A DNA stretch of 40,071 nucleotides, from NCBI GenBank assembly GCA_049700035.1, contig JBNAWC010000007.1:1-40071 (forward strand), written 5' to 3'. The position numbers were made by a program, and so were the translations under genes. This stretch comes from JAVZLQ01 sp049700035 (GTDB taxonomy: Archaea > Thermoproteota > Bathyarchaeia > Bathyarchaeales > Bathycorpusculaceae). Under the pieces are notes generated by a model. That model did no database searches. It saw only the letters and a program-made list of their open reading frames with translations, and was not told where the DNA came from. Below are positions 15,663-24,224 of the stretch, piece after piece (within the stretch, counting starts at the first letter, position 1; the number at the start of each line of letters is the position of its first letter).

Positions 15663-17018
15663 ATGAAAGGCAACATAAAAGAAAGCTTCATCCCACTAAG
15701 CCCAGATGAAATCCCAGAACAATGGTACAACATACAGGCGGATTTGCCAGAACCCTTGCCGCCACCATTAGACCCAACGACAATGCAGCCAATAAGCCCG
15801 CAAGTCTTAGAAAGAATATTCGCAAAAGAGCTAATAAGGCAGGAGGTTTCAACAGAACGCTTCATAAAAATACCAGAAGAAGTTTTAGACGCTTATCTAA
15901 GGCTTCCAAGACCAACACCGCTTTATCGTGCAAGAAGACTTGAAAAATACTTGAAGACGCCAGCGCACATATACTTCAAATGCGAAAACTTTAGCCCAAC
16001 TGGAAGCCACAAGACAAACACGGCACTCGCACAAGCATACTATAACAAGGCGCAAGGAATAAAGAGGCTCGTAACAGAAACTGGAGCTGGACAGTGGGGC
16101 ACAGCATTAGCCTTTTCATGCACAATTTTCGGCTTAAAATGCCGCATATACATGGTTCGAGCAAGCTACCAGCAAAAGCCGGGAAGAAGAATAATAGCGC
16201 AAGTTTACGGCGCAGAAATGTTTCCATCACCAAGCGACCAGACAAACTTCGGAAGAAAACTCGTTAAAGAAAACCCAAATCATCCGGGAACACTTGGCAT
16301 AGCCATAACCGAGGCTATTGAAGACGCTTTAACAAATGAGGATACGCGATATTCTTTGGGTTCTGTGCTTAATCATGTGCTAATGCACCAAACAATAATA
16401 GGATTAGAAGCAAAAAAACAGTTCGAGCTTATAGGTGAGCATCCAGATGTTGTTTGCGGTTGCATTGGAGGAGGCTCAAACTATGCGGGCTTCTGCTTCC
16501 CATTCATGATGGACAAGCTTAAGGGCAAAACAGAAACAGAATTCGTTGCCTGCGAATCAAAAGCCGTGCCACACACCACAAAAGGCGTTTACACATACGA
16601 CTATGGCGATACTGGCGAGATGACGCCACTGCTTAAAATGCTAACAATCGGTCACGGCTATGCTTGTCCACCAATCCACGCTGGAGGCTTAAGATACCAT
16701 GGCATGGCGCCGCTAATATCCTATCTAATTCACAAGGGGTATATGCGTTCAATCGCCTATAGCCAAACAGAAGTTTTCCAAGCAGCCCAGCTTTTGGCAC
16801 AGACAGAAGGCTTAATAATAGCTCCAGAAACAGCGCACAGCCTAAAATTCGTCATAGACGAGGCGCTGAACTGCAAACGAGCAAACGAGAAGAAAATTAT
16901 CGCCATGAACTACAGCGGACACGGCTTGCTTGACTTGTCAGCGTACGAGCAGTTCCTTTCAGGCAAACTTGTAGATTACGAACCAGAAAAAATCGAAGTC
17001 CCAGTTCTCAAACGCTAA
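15663..17018 (+). CDS. trpB: Tryptophan synthase beta chain, TrpB2 type
   Basis: This PLP enzyme makes tryptophan from indole. It is TrpB2 by length (451) and by the long N-terminal extension with LPEPLPPPLDP. The PLP lysine is K117 in SPTGSHKTNT, followed by ETGAGQWGTALA and CIGGGSNYAG. TrpB2 enzymes are reported to prefer O-phospho-L-serine over serine. GGAG lies 9 bases before ATG 15663. It is divergent from an ACT-domain regulator and is followed by a SerK-like kinase, whose product would be O-phosphoserine. No trpA or other trp gene is in the window, which fits a stand-alone indole-salvage role. Confidence 0.93.
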   Translation: MKGNIKESFIPLSPDEIPEQWYNIQADLPEPLPPPLDPTTMQPISPQVLERIFAKELIRQEVSTERFIKIPEEVLDAYLRLPRPTPLYRARRLEKYLKTPAHIYFKCENFSPTGSHKTNTALAQAYYNKAQGIKRLVTETGAGQWGTALAFSCTIFGLKCRIYMVRASYQQKPGRRIIAQVYGAEMFPSPSDQTNFGRKLVKENPNHPGTLGIAITEAIEDALTNEDTRYSLGSVLNHVLMHQTIIGLEAKKQFELIGEHPDVVCGCIGGGSNYAGFCFPFMMDKLKGKTETEFVACESKAVPHTTKGVYTYDYGDTGEMTPLLKMLTIGHGYACPPIHAGGLRYHGMAPLISYLIHKGYMRSIAYSQTEVFQAAQLLAQTEGLIIAPETAHSLKFVIDEALNCKRANEKKIIAMNYSGHGLLDLSAYEQFLSGKLVDYEPEKIEVPVLKR

Positions 17019-17056
17019 CGGTGAAATGGTTGACAACGACGACATTGGAGAAAAAA

Positions 17057-17671
17057 GTGAACTTTAAAGTGGTTATACTGCCCATAGACAAGTTGAAGCC
17101 ACACGAAAAAGGTTCTCCACTTTACTTGGAGATTCTCAAGCAAGAAATAACTAAAGACGGTGTGATAAAATATCCAATAATAGCAGACGAAAAAACACAT
17201 GTGATACTGGATGGAATGCACCGCTGGCTCGCCCTCAAAAACATGGGTTATACGCTAATACCAGTTATCCTCGTTGACGCAAGCAAAAATACGGGAATAC
17301 GCGTTGGAAGAAGGCGAATCCATCGGTACATCTGCAATCAAGAAGCGGAAATACCAATTGAAAATGTTATCTCGGCTGGAATCAGCGGGTGCCTAATGAA
17401 GCCACGTTCAACCAGACATTTCTTCCCATTTTCAAAGTTTCAGCAAATAAACTACCCGTTAGCTTTGCTGAAAAAGGATAAACCACAAGATGTTTCGCAG
17501 TATCTTGAAAAGATGACTGTGGAAGAATGCAAACTCGCCATAAAAGATTGGCTGGGGGAAATGATTGAAGAACTGGATTTTCTGATAAAGCGGAGGGAAG
17601 AAGTGGAAAAGGAGATTGGTGATTTCCTAAACAGAGTTAAAAGCATAAACAGCAACTTCTTAAAACCCTAA
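17057..17671 (+). CDS. serK: SerK-like ParB-fold free serine kinase
   Basis: The ParB/SerK fold is visible: PIDKLKPHEKG with the His-Glu pair of SerK, PIIADEKTHVILDGMHRW with a DGxHR phosphate loop, and KPRSTRHFFPFSKF, which resembles the STRH/TRH-PF tail of Thermococcus SerK. That enzyme phosphorylates free serine to O-phosphoserine, using ADP. The middle part is shorter than in SerK, and the last 60 residues form a charged coiled coil not known to me from SerK. The start GTG 17057 has TTGGAG upstream; GTG 17021 is open but lacks a site. Lying 38 bases after trpB2, it may supply that enzyme with O-phosphoserine. A DNA-binding ParB role is unlikely, as no HTH follows. Confidence 0.68.
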   Translation: MNFKVVILPIDKLKPHEKGSPLYLEILKQEITKDGVIKYPIIADEKTHVILDGMHRWLALKNMGYTLIPVILVDASKNTGIRVGRRRIHRYICNQEAEIPIENVISAGISGCLMKPRSTRHFFPFSKFQQINYPLALLKKDKPQDVSQYLEKMTVEECKLAIKDWLGEMIEELDFLIKRREEVEKEIGDFLNRVKSINSNFLKP

Positions 17672-17748
17672 ATTTTTCACCCTTACCAGTAAATTGAAAG
17701 AAATTATTTAACATAGAAAACACATTAGGCTTTTGGCAAGGCGATTCC

Positions 17749-18852
17749 ATGATTCCAATTAATGCTCCACAAATAGGAAAAGACGAAATAGAAGCCGTCA
17801 TCAAGGTTCTCGAAAGCGGCATTCTAACGCATGGACTAGGCGCTGGACCAATGGTTTCAAAATTTGAAAAGGCATACGCAGAATTTGTGAAAGCAAAACA
17901 TGCAATCGCCGTAAACTCTGGAACAGCAGCCCTACACTTGGCAGTTGCTGCTGCAGGCGTAAAACCAGGCGACGAAGTTATAGTGCCAAGCTTCACTTTC
18001 GTATCGACAGCCGAGGTGATAGCTGCATTAAGAGCCAAACCAGTATTCGTAGACATAAACCCAGAAACATATAACATCTCCGCAGAAGAAATCGAGAAAG
18101 CAATAACAAAAAAGACTAGGGCAATAGTGCCAGTCGACCTTTACGGTTTGCCAGCAGACATGAAACAAATAAAGGAAATCGCCGACAAGCATGGACTAAA
18201 AATCATTGAAGACTCCGCCCAAGCCCACGGCGCATCTTACATGGGAAAATCGCCTGGAACATTCGCTGACGCTGCATGTTGGAGTTTTTATGCAAGCAAA
18301 AACATGACAACTGGCGAAGGAGGAATGATAACAACTAACGATGACGAGTTAGCCGATAAAATACGTTCAATGAGAAGCCACGGCGAAGTAGAAAAATACA
18401 TGTCCATTATGCTTGGTTACAATTACCGTATGCCAGAAATTGAAGCAGCAATAGGTTATGTTCAGCTTAAAAGGTTGCCAGAATTTCTGGAAAAAAGGAG
18501 AAAAAACGCGAAGAGACTCGAAGAAAAACTAAAAAGGGCAGAGGAGTTGCTGTTGCCAAAGGAGCCAAAAGGATACAAGCACAGCTGGTACCTATTCACC
18601 GTTAGATTGAAAAACGCGAAGAGAACAAAAAGAGACAAAATTGTTGCGGAGTTAAAGCGTAAAGGCATAGGCGCAGAAGTTTACTATTCAAATCCCATAC
18701 ATCTTATGCCATTCTACAAAAAATTCGCGAGGCAAAGGCTTCCACAAACAGAAAAAGCAGCTGAACAAGTTTTCTCACTGCCAGTTCATCCAGGTGTAAC
18801 AGCAGAACAGCTAGACTTCATAGGCGAAACACTTCTACGTTTACTAGAGTAG
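17749..18852 (+). CDS. DegT/DnrJ/EryC1/StrS-type PLP aminotransferase
   Basis: This is a sugar aminotransferase-family enzyme, which usually aminates keto sugars of surface glycans. NSGTAALHLA (about 56-65), VPSFTFVSTAEV, EDSAQAHG (about 154-161) and the PLP lysine K184 in SFYASKNMTTGEGG are clear. Length (367) is normal. A TATA-like AAATTATTTAAC lies near 17700, giving it its own promoter, and AAGGCGA precedes ATG 17749. No other sugar-nucleotide gene is nearby, so the substrate is unknown. Confidence 0.92.
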   Translation: MIPINAPQIGKDEIEAVIKVLESGILTHGLGAGPMVSKFEKAYAEFVKAKHAIAVNSGTAALHLAVAAAGVKPGDEVIVPSFTFVSTAEVIAALRAKPVFVDINPETYNISAEEIEKAITKKTRAIVPVDLYGLPADMKQIKEIADKHGLKIIEDSAQAHGASYMGKSPGTFADAACWSFYASKNMTTGEGGMITTNDDELADKIRSMRSHGEVEKYMSIMLGYNYRMPEIEAAIGYVQLKRLPEFLEKRRKNAKRLEEKLKRAEELLLPKEPKGYKHSWYLFTVRLKNAKRTKRDKIVAELKRKGIGAEVYYSNPIHLMPFYKKFARQRLPQTEKAAEQVFSLPVHPGVTAEQLDFIGETLLRLLE

Positions 18853-18865
18853 CACCGCCACGTTA

Positions 18866-18876
18866 AGGTTTATATG
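18866..18876 (+). promoter_or_regulatory. TATA box of the cpgS-type operon
   Basis: AAGGTTTATATGG-type element 51-61 bases upstream of ATG 18927. Initiation about 25 bases downstream would give a leader carrying the AGAGGAG ribosome-binding site, which supports that start rather than the upstream ATG 18879. Confidence 0.45.
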
Positions 18877-18926
18877 GAATGAAAAGCGTAGTATTAACCC
18901 CTCACCGTTTTAGAGGAGAACCGCTT

Positions 18927-20255
18927 ATGAAAAAGAAAGTTATTATAATGGGTGCAGCAGGCAGAGACTTCCACAACTTTAACGTCTACTTCAGAAACAA
19001 CGACGCATACGAAGTTGTCGCTTTTACTGCCACACAGATTCCAGGCATAGAAGGCAGAGTATACCCACCCGAACTAGCAGGACCAAACTATCCTAAAGGG
19101 ATACCAATCTATCCAGAGGAGAAACTGCCAGCCTTGATAAAGGAGTACAATGTTGACGAGGTTATCTTTGCATACAGCGACGTTTCACATGAGTACGTGA
19201 TGCACAAGGCTTCAATAGCCTTGTCTTGCGGAGCAGATTTCCGCCTAATGGGACCGAAGACGACGATGTTGGAGGCTAAGGTTCCAGTTGTGTCTGTTGG
19301 CGCTGTTAGGACTGGTTCTGGAAAAAGCCAAACTTCAAGGCAGGTTGCAAAAATCTTAAAGAACAAGGGCTTAAGGGTTGTTGTAATTCGCCATCCGATG
19401 CCATACGGCGACCTTAGAAAGCAAGTATGCCAACGTTTTGCGTCATATGAAGATTTGGACAAGCATAATTGCACGATTGAGGAAAGAGAGGAGTACGAAC
19501 CACACATCGACAACGGCATAATAGTCTATGCTGGAGTTGACTACGAAAAGATTTTGCGCGAAGCAGAAAAGGAAGCAGACGTAATAGTTTGGGACGGAGG
19601 CAACAACGACCTACCATTCTACAAATCAGACCTACACATAGTTGTGGTTGACCCACACCGCCCTGGACACGAAGTCATGTATCATCCAGGCGAAGCAAAC
19701 CTTCGAATGGCAAACGTTGTTATTGTAAATAAGGTGGATACCGCAGACCCGCAGAACGTGAAGCGCGTAAAAGAAAATATTAAAATGGTCAATCCAAATG
19801 CTATGGTTTTGGATGCTGCTTCGCCGATAACAGTTGATAAGCCAGAACTGGTCAAGGGCAAAAGAGCGCTGGTTATTGAGGATGGACCCACATTAACCCA
19901 TGGTGATATGCCGTATGGAGCAGCGACAATTATTACGCAGAGGCTTGGCGCAAGCGAAATTGTTAATCCAAAGCCTTATGCCGTTGGTTCAATAAAGGAC
20001 GCTTACAAGAAATATACGCATCTTGGCGGGATTCTTCCAGCCCTTGGTTATGGCGAAAAACAAATAGCAGAATTGAAGGAAACGATAGAGCGCACACCAT
20101 GCGACATCGTGGTCATTGGAACGCCCATAGACCTTAGGAGGGTAACAACCATAAGCAAGCCAACCGTTAGGGTGAAGTATGAACTGCAAGTTCTCGGGCC
20201 AGTCTCGCTTGAACAGGTGTTAGAGGATTTCCTTCAAAGGAGCAAGAAACAATGA
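18927..20255 (+). CDS. cpgS: Cyclic 2,3-diphosphoglycerate synthetase family P-loop protein
   Basis: The sequence matches the cyclic 2,3-diphosphoglycerate synthetase family: an N-terminal Rossmann-like part (KKVIIMGAAGRDFHNFN), a P-loop GAVRTGSGKS at 125-134, then VRHPMPYGDLRKQV-like and DGGNNDLPFYKSDL segments. In methanogens the enzyme makes the thermoprotectant cDPG from 2,3-diphosphoglycerate. Many members in other archaea are untested, so the substrate is not certain here. ATG 18927 is chosen for its AGAGGAG site and family-like start; ATG 18879 adds 16 unlikely residues. The stop overlaps the next start (ATGA at 20252-20255). Confidence 0.85.
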   Translation: MKKKVIIMGAAGRDFHNFNVYFRNNDAYEVVAFTATQIPGIEGRVYPPELAGPNYPKGIPIYPEEKLPALIKEYNVDEVIFAYSDVSHEYVMHKASIALSCGADFRLMGPKTTMLEAKVPVVSVGAVRTGSGKSQTSRQVAKILKNKGLRVVVIRHPMPYGDLRKQVCQRFASYEDLDKHNCTIEEREEYEPHIDNGIIVYAGVDYEKILREAEKEADVIVWDGGNNDLPFYKSDLHIVVVDPHRPGHEVMYHPGEANLRMANVVIVNKVDTADPQNVKRVKENIKMVNPNAMVLDAASPITVDKPELVKGKRALVIEDGPTLTHGDMPYGAATIITQRLGASEIVNPKPYAVGSIKDAYKKYTHLGGILPALGYGEKQIAELKETIERTPCDIVVIGTPIDLRRVTTISKPTVRVKYELQVLGPVSLEQVLEDFLQRSKKQ

Positions 20256-20638
20256 GTAATGAGGAAAAGGCAATTTCGAGGATAAAAATAAAGTTTGTAA
20301 TCGAAGGGTTAGGCGAAGCAGAAGGTGAGTTAGTGCGCTTCTTGTCGCCTAGAACAGTGGACATGATAGTTAGGAAGCTTCCAATAGAGGGAAGGGCAGC
20401 CCTATGGAAAGAGGAAGTCTACTTTGAAATTCCAGTGAAGATGGGAGAAGAAAAGGCTAAAGGAACAGTCGAAAAAGGTACAATAGCCTTCTGGCCGATG
20501 GGCAGCGCAATATGCATTTTCTACGGAGAATCACAGCCTTACAGTCCAGTTAACATTCTTGGAAAAGTTACGAGTAACCTTGAAGTTTTCAGCAAGGTTA
20601 AGAGTGGAACAAAAATTAGGGTTGAACTAGTAGACTAG
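20252..20638 (+). CDS. Cyclophilin-like fold protein
   Basis: This 128-residue protein fits the archaeal/bacterial cyclophilin-like family (TM1367 type): KIKFVIEGLGEAEGELVRFLSPRTVDM, then VYFEIPVKMG, IAFWPMGSAICIFYGESQP and NILGKVTSNLE. Function is unknown; peptidyl-prolyl isomerase activity is not established for this family. Its ATG overlaps the upstream stop, so it is translationally coupled to the cDPG synthetase-type gene and probably works with it. It overlaps the convergent gene at 20627 by 12 bases. Confidence 0.8.
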   Translation: MSNEEKAISRIKIKFVIEGLGEAEGELVRFLSPRTVDMIVRKLPIEGRAALWKEEVYFEIPVKMGEEKAKGTVEKGTIAFWPMGSAICIFYGESQPYSPVNILGKVTSNLEVFSKVKSGTKIRVELVD

Positions 20639-21106
20639 TGAGCTTTCGCTCCAGAGTTTCAGAAGTCTTTCGCATTCTTCTTTTACTTTTTTGCTGCGGC
20701 TTTTCCTTTTTAAGGTTTCTAGGAATTCTATGCGCTTTTCAACAGAACGCTTTTCAGCTTTGCCTCCATAATAGAGTTTGCTTTCAAGATATTCTTTCAT
20801 GTGGTTTGCCTTTTGCACAAAAAGGCTTGCCGCGTCAACTGGGTTTTCTACGGCGTACTTGTTCGCCCATATTGCGGCTTCGGATTCCCTAAGTTGGGTT
20901 AAGCCGTCTATTTCGATTATGTAGTGGATGTATGTTCTCAAAAAATCGTAGTAGCCAGCGGTTTTAACGAGTTTGAGTGCTTCTTTGACTTTTTGCTTGA
21001 AGGTTTGGCTGCCGCGTGTTGTTAAACGGTGCTTGTAGCCTTTGTCGATTAACTCTTTGGCTTTTTTGACCTCTTCATAAGTGTAGACTCTTTTTGGAAA
21101 CTCCAA
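20627..21106 (-). CDS. Uncharacterised archaeal protein downstream of eS25
   Basis: I do not recognise this 159-residue protein. It is mostly helical and charged. The centre has YYDFLRTYIHYIIEIDGLTQ and AAIWANKYAVENPVDAASLF, the end is a basic coiled-coil-like stretch. No enzyme motif or membrane segment is seen. It starts 9 bases after the eS25 stop, so it is co-transcribed with a ribosomal protein and may act in translation or ribosome biogenesis, which is inference from position. Confidence 0.65.
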   Translation of the reverse strand: MEFPKRVYTYEEVKKAKELIDKGYKHRLTTRGSQTFKQKVKEALKLVKTAGYYDFLRTYIHYIIEIDGLTQLRESEAAIWANKYAVENPVDAASLFVQKANHMKEYLESKLYYGGKAEKRSVEKRIEFLETLKRKSRSKKVKEECERLLKLWSESSLVY

Positions 21107-21114
21107 CTGGAAAC

Positions 21115-21447
21115 CTAGTCCACTGGCTTGTATATTTTGATGTCGTGGTTTCCAGAGACAAGTTGCACTACGCCGTTTTCCTCAAGCTGTTCAAGAAAGT
21201 CTTTTGCCGCGCTGATTCTTATGTTGAAGCGTGTGGCAACCGTGTATGGCGTTAAGACTGACATCTTTTTCAATTCGCCTATTATCTTCTCGTTTTTTGG
21301 GTCTGGAGGAATTATGTCAGAAGCGCGCTTATCTTTTGACGGGGCTGCAGCTGCCTTTTCCTTTTTCTTCTTTTCTTTTTCCTCTTCATCCTTCTTTGCT
21401 TGCATGCGCTCCATTTGCTTTAGGCTAAGCTTCTTTTTTCCACCCAT
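21115..21447 (-). CDS. rps25e: Small ribosomal subunit protein eS25
   Basis: This is eS25 (110 residues): a lysine-rich N-terminal tail with GGKKKLSLKQMER and a KEKKKKEKAAAAP stretch, then a winged-helix core (KKMSVLTPYTVATRFNIRIS through GVVQLVSGNHDIKIY). GGAAG stands before ATG 21447, and CATAAAAACAG further up could be the promoter. eS25 occurs in TACK and Asgard archaea and is missing from most Euryarchaeota, which supports the phylogenetic placement. Confidence 0.92.
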   Translation of the reverse strand: MGGKKKLSLKQMERMQAKKDEEEKEKKKKEKAAAAPSKDKRASDIIPPDPKNEKIIGELKKMSVLTPYTVATRFNIRISAAKDFLEQLEENGVVQLVSGNHDIKIYKPVD

Positions 21448-21503
21448 AGTTTTCAGCTTCCATTAGGAGAAAGTCTTCTCGCTGTTTTTATGGTTTTCTC
21501 ATT

Positions 21504-23003
21504 CTAGGCGTACTGTGTTACTTCAACCTTATGCCTATTCTGCCACTCTTTTATCGACGTTCCAAGCTTCTTTTCTATTTCAGCCCTATGTATTGAGTTC
21601 ATTGTGCAGAAGGGTATTATGCGCCCATCTGGTATGGCATAGTGGATAACGCATCTTTGCACGCGTTCTAGGTCGAAGTTGTAGGGGTCCATAAAGTGCA
21701 TGGAAGAGAGCAAAATTGATTTTCTCTGCAGTTTGCCCAACGCCTCATAGCTGCCTTCCCTTAGGACGCCCCAAACATGCTTTCTTAGGAAGCTGAATTT
21801 GATGTGCCGTAAAGCTCCGACCAAGCGCAGTTTCGCTTTGTTCCTGTTCCCTTTGGAGGCGTCATCATATACTTTCTTCATTGTTTCGATGAATTTGTCC
21901 ACGTTTCCATAGCGTGTTATTGGGATTATTTCGCCATTTTCAACGAAAAGGTACGTTGCCATGCCACAGTGTGGATGCGCCGTGAACTCCACGTACCTTT
22001 TGTCTTTGAGCGCTCCAACAGCTTTTGATACGGGCACGACTGTCGGCACTGGGTAGAAGTCTGAAACTTTGATTTTGCCGTTTGTTTGTTCCTGCACTAG
22101 ACGCATAAAGTCTGGTATTGTGATGCGCATCTTATCGAGTTCAGTTTGCGGAAGCCTTCCACAGAGGGAAACTGGCTGAACGTTTACGCAGCGCACAACA
22201 TCGAAGTTTTTAACTGCAAAACGTATTATGTCGCCGAGTTGGCTATCGTTCACGCCCTTAATCAACGTGACAACAAGGACTATGCTGTCGATTCCAGCTT
22301 TTCGGCAGTTTTCAATAGCCTTCATCTTAACGTCTAAAAGGTCTATTCCACGGATGAACTTGTAAACGTCTGACGTTAAACCATCAAACTGCAAGTAAAC
22401 AGTGCTCATTCCAGCCTCTTTCAAGCCCTTACAATATTCGACGCTTTGGGCAAGTCGAAGTCCATTCGTATTAACTTCAACATGACGGAAGCCAAGCTCC
22501 TTTGCCATTCGAATAAGCTCGAACAAATCATTCCGAACAGTTGGTTCGCCGCCAGAAAACTGCAGCGCGGTGGCGGGCACGGGGTCATTTTTGCGGAGGT
22601 TCTCAAGCATTTCCCGAATTTCCTCTTTCGTTGGTTCGTAAACGTATCCAGCGGCTGCGGCGTTCGCGAAGCAAACTGGACATTTTAGGTTGCATCTGTT
22701 TGTGATGTCGATTATGGCTAGGGCTGTATGCGACTTATGTTGCGGGCATATTCCACAATCGTATGGACAGCCATTAACTGTTTTTGTGCGCGGATTTCCT
22801 AAACCATCACCATCATACCTAAGCTTTTCAGCGCGCAGATACTGTTCATAATCAGACCAGTAGAGGTCTTGAAAGAAGCCGTGTTCTGGACAAGTCTTCT
22901 TTATGTAAACCTTTCCGCCATCCTCAAATATTGTGGCGTCTATAACCTTTAGGCATTCGGGGCAAAGGCTCTTCGTATCTTTTATCACTTGCATGCTTTT
23001 CAC
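21504..23003 (-). CDS. tes: Radical SAM tetraether lipid synthase (Tes-like)
   Basis: This 499-residue radical SAM protein matches the MJ0619/Tes family, whose member joins two archaeol chains by C-C bonds to give membrane-spanning tetraethers. Visible are the N-terminal zinc or Fe-S cysteines CPEC (14-17) and C38, the CPYDCGIC motif (79-86), and the radical SAM CNLKCPVC (104-111). FSGGEPT follows as the SAM-binding GGE motif, with later conserved ALRHIKFSFLRKH and CVIHYAIPDGRIIPFC. The start is GTG 23003 or ATG 22994. It is divergent from a TrmB-family regulator at 23093 with only 89 bases between. Confidence 0.85.
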   Translation of the reverse strand: MKSMQVIKDTKSLCPECLKVIDATIFEDGGKVYIKKTCPEHGFFQDLYWSDYEQYLRAEKLRYDGDGLGNPRTKTVNGCPYDCGICPQHKSHTALAIIDITNRCNLKCPVCFANAAAAGYVYEPTKEEIREMLENLRKNDPVPATALQFSGGEPTVRNDLFELIRMAKELGFRHVEVNTNGLRLAQSVEYCKGLKEAGMSTVYLQFDGLTSDVYKFIRGIDLLDVKMKAIENCRKAGIDSIVLVVTLIKGVNDSQLGDIIRFAVKNFDVVRCVNVQPVSLCGRLPQTELDKMRITIPDFMRLVQEQTNGKIKVSDFYPVPTVVPVSKAVGALKDKRYVEFTAHPHCGMATYLFVENGEIIPITRYGNVDKFIETMKKVYDDASKGNRNKAKLRLVGALRHIKFSFLRKHVWGVLREGSYEALGKLQRKSILLSSMHFMDPYNFDLERVQRCVIHYAIPDGRIIPFCTMNSIHRAEIEKKLGTSIKEWQNRHKVEVTQYA

Positions 23004-23092
23004 GCATCACGAAACCAATTGAAGTTTGTAGAAAAGGGTAGGATATAATAAGGGTTTCCAAACTTTTCATAAGGTGATTAAGGGGAAACACT

Positions 23093-23845
23093 TTGCCAAT
23101 AAGCGAAGAAACAAAAAAGGTTATGCGAGAGGTAGGGCTGAACACCTACGAAATTGACGCTTACTTAGCTGTTCTGGAAGGCGGACAGATGACGGCTATG
23201 GAAATAAGCAGAAAAGCGAACGTGCCATACTCAAAAATCTACGAAGTTTTAAACTCGCTTAGGGACAAAGGCTGGATAAAAAGATTTGAAACCAGACCAA
23301 CAAAATACCAGCCAGTCGCGCCGCTTGAGGCAATAGCAAACGCTAAGCTCATGTTTGAAGAGAAATACAAGCTTTGGGAGCAAAAAATCGCTGGTGAACT
23401 GCAACTTTTGTATGAACGGCAGGAACTTGTCGAGCGCACAGACATACTAATATTGCATGGGCAAAAGGCAATAATGGCTAAACTTGAAGAAACAGTGCAA
23501 AAAGCCAGCAAAGAAATAATGGTTGCAGTTCCAGAATTCGCAAAAAACATGATTGCGTCCTCAGCCACACTTCTCCAAGAAGCATTGAATAAAGCTGATG
23601 TTGAAGTGAAGGTGATGGTTTCAGAAAAAATTGTGGACGAAAAGCTTAGAAAAATGGCGCGTTTTTTGGAGTTGCGCGCCAGAGACCAAATGTTCGGCGG
23701 AGGCATAATTGTTGATGGAAAAGAGGCTATGCTCTTTCTCGGCGAGGAAAAACCCAGCCTAGTTATATGGAGCAACCACGCTGGACTTGTTCGCTTTGCT
23801 AGAGAGTACTTCCAGTTCTTATGGGATTCTTCCCAGAAAATTTAA
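23093..23845 (+). CDS. TrmB-family transcriptional regulator
   Basis: The N-terminal 75 residues are a winged helix of the TrmB type (LNTYEIDAYLAVLEGGQMT, SRKANVPYSKIYEVLNSL, GWIKRFETRPTKYQP), followed by a coiled coil and a C-terminal effector-binding region that lacks an obvious full sugar-binding domain (GGGIIVDGKEAMLFLGEE). Length 250 is like the shorter TrmB proteins. TTG 23093 has AAGGGGAAAC upstream. Because it is divergent from the tetraether synthase and shares 89 bases with it, it may regulate that gene, but I found no convincing inverted repeat there. Confidence 0.85.
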   Translation: MPISEETKKVMREVGLNTYEIDAYLAVLEGGQMTAMEISRKANVPYSKIYEVLNSLRDKGWIKRFETRPTKYQPVAPLEAIANAKLMFEEKYKLWEQKIAGELQLLYERQELVERTDILILHGQKAIMAKLEETVQKASKEIMVAVPEFAKNMIASSATLLQEALNKADVEVKVMVSEKIVDEKLRKMARFLELRARDQMFGGGIIVDGKEAMLFLGEEKPSLVIWSNHAGLVRFAREYFQFLWDSSQKI

Positions 23846-23885
23846 AATTGCGAAAAAGAAAGGGAAAATTAGGGAAAACCGCCTT

Positions 23886-24107
23886 TTACCTACCCATAAC
23901 TTTTTTCGCTGCAATTTCAATGTCTTCTGCCTTTATGGTTTTTCTTCCAGCATGCATCGCAAAATCAAGAGCCTCTTTGGCAATTTTTATTCCAACTTCT
24001 TCCAAAGCTTTAGCAAGCTCTTTTGCTGCTGCTTCACTAACGCGGTCTGCCCCAGCTTTCTTGCATATTCTATGCATAGGAGCAACAGCTAACTCCAAAT
24101 CAGCCAT
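23886..24107 (-). CDS. Archaeal histone (HMf type)
   Basis: This 73-residue protein is one histone fold and little else: ADLELAVAPMHRICKKAGADR, then the long central helix ALEEVGIKIAKEALDFAMHA and the loop RKTIKAEDIEIAAKKV. It wraps DNA as dimers or longer stacks. I chose ATG 24107 since a clear GGAGG lies 7 bases upstream; the frame open to 24251 has no site. The protein has no long tails. Confidence 0.93.
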   Translation of the reverse strand: MADLELAVAPMHRICKKAGADRVSEAAAKELAKALEEVGIKIAKEALDFAMHAGRKTIKAEDIEIAAKKVMGR

Positions 24108-24142
24108 AAAGACTCCTCCGTAGCCTCTTTTTCTATTTGAAA

Positions 24143-24156
24143 CAATATTTAACCTT
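24143..24156 (-). promoter_or_regulatory. TATA box of the histone gene
   Basis: Minus strand GGTTAAATATTG, 36-49 bases upstream of the histone start, with an A-rich stretch before it. The leader would be about 20 bases and carry GGAGGAG. Confidence 0.45.
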
Positions 24157-24224
24157 TTCTTGTTTAAGGGATAAATTATAAAAGTGCACATGATAACGTA
24201 GTTTGCGTTAAAGAGGATGCTGCA

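Noticed and set aside
17057..17671. ParB chromosome-partition protein
   Set aside because: There is no HTH domain or parA neighbour; the HE pair, DGxHR and STRH-PF tail fit the serine kinase group better.
23004..23092. TrmB operator between tes and the regulator
   Set aside because: No inverted repeat of convincing length could be found in the 89-base gap.
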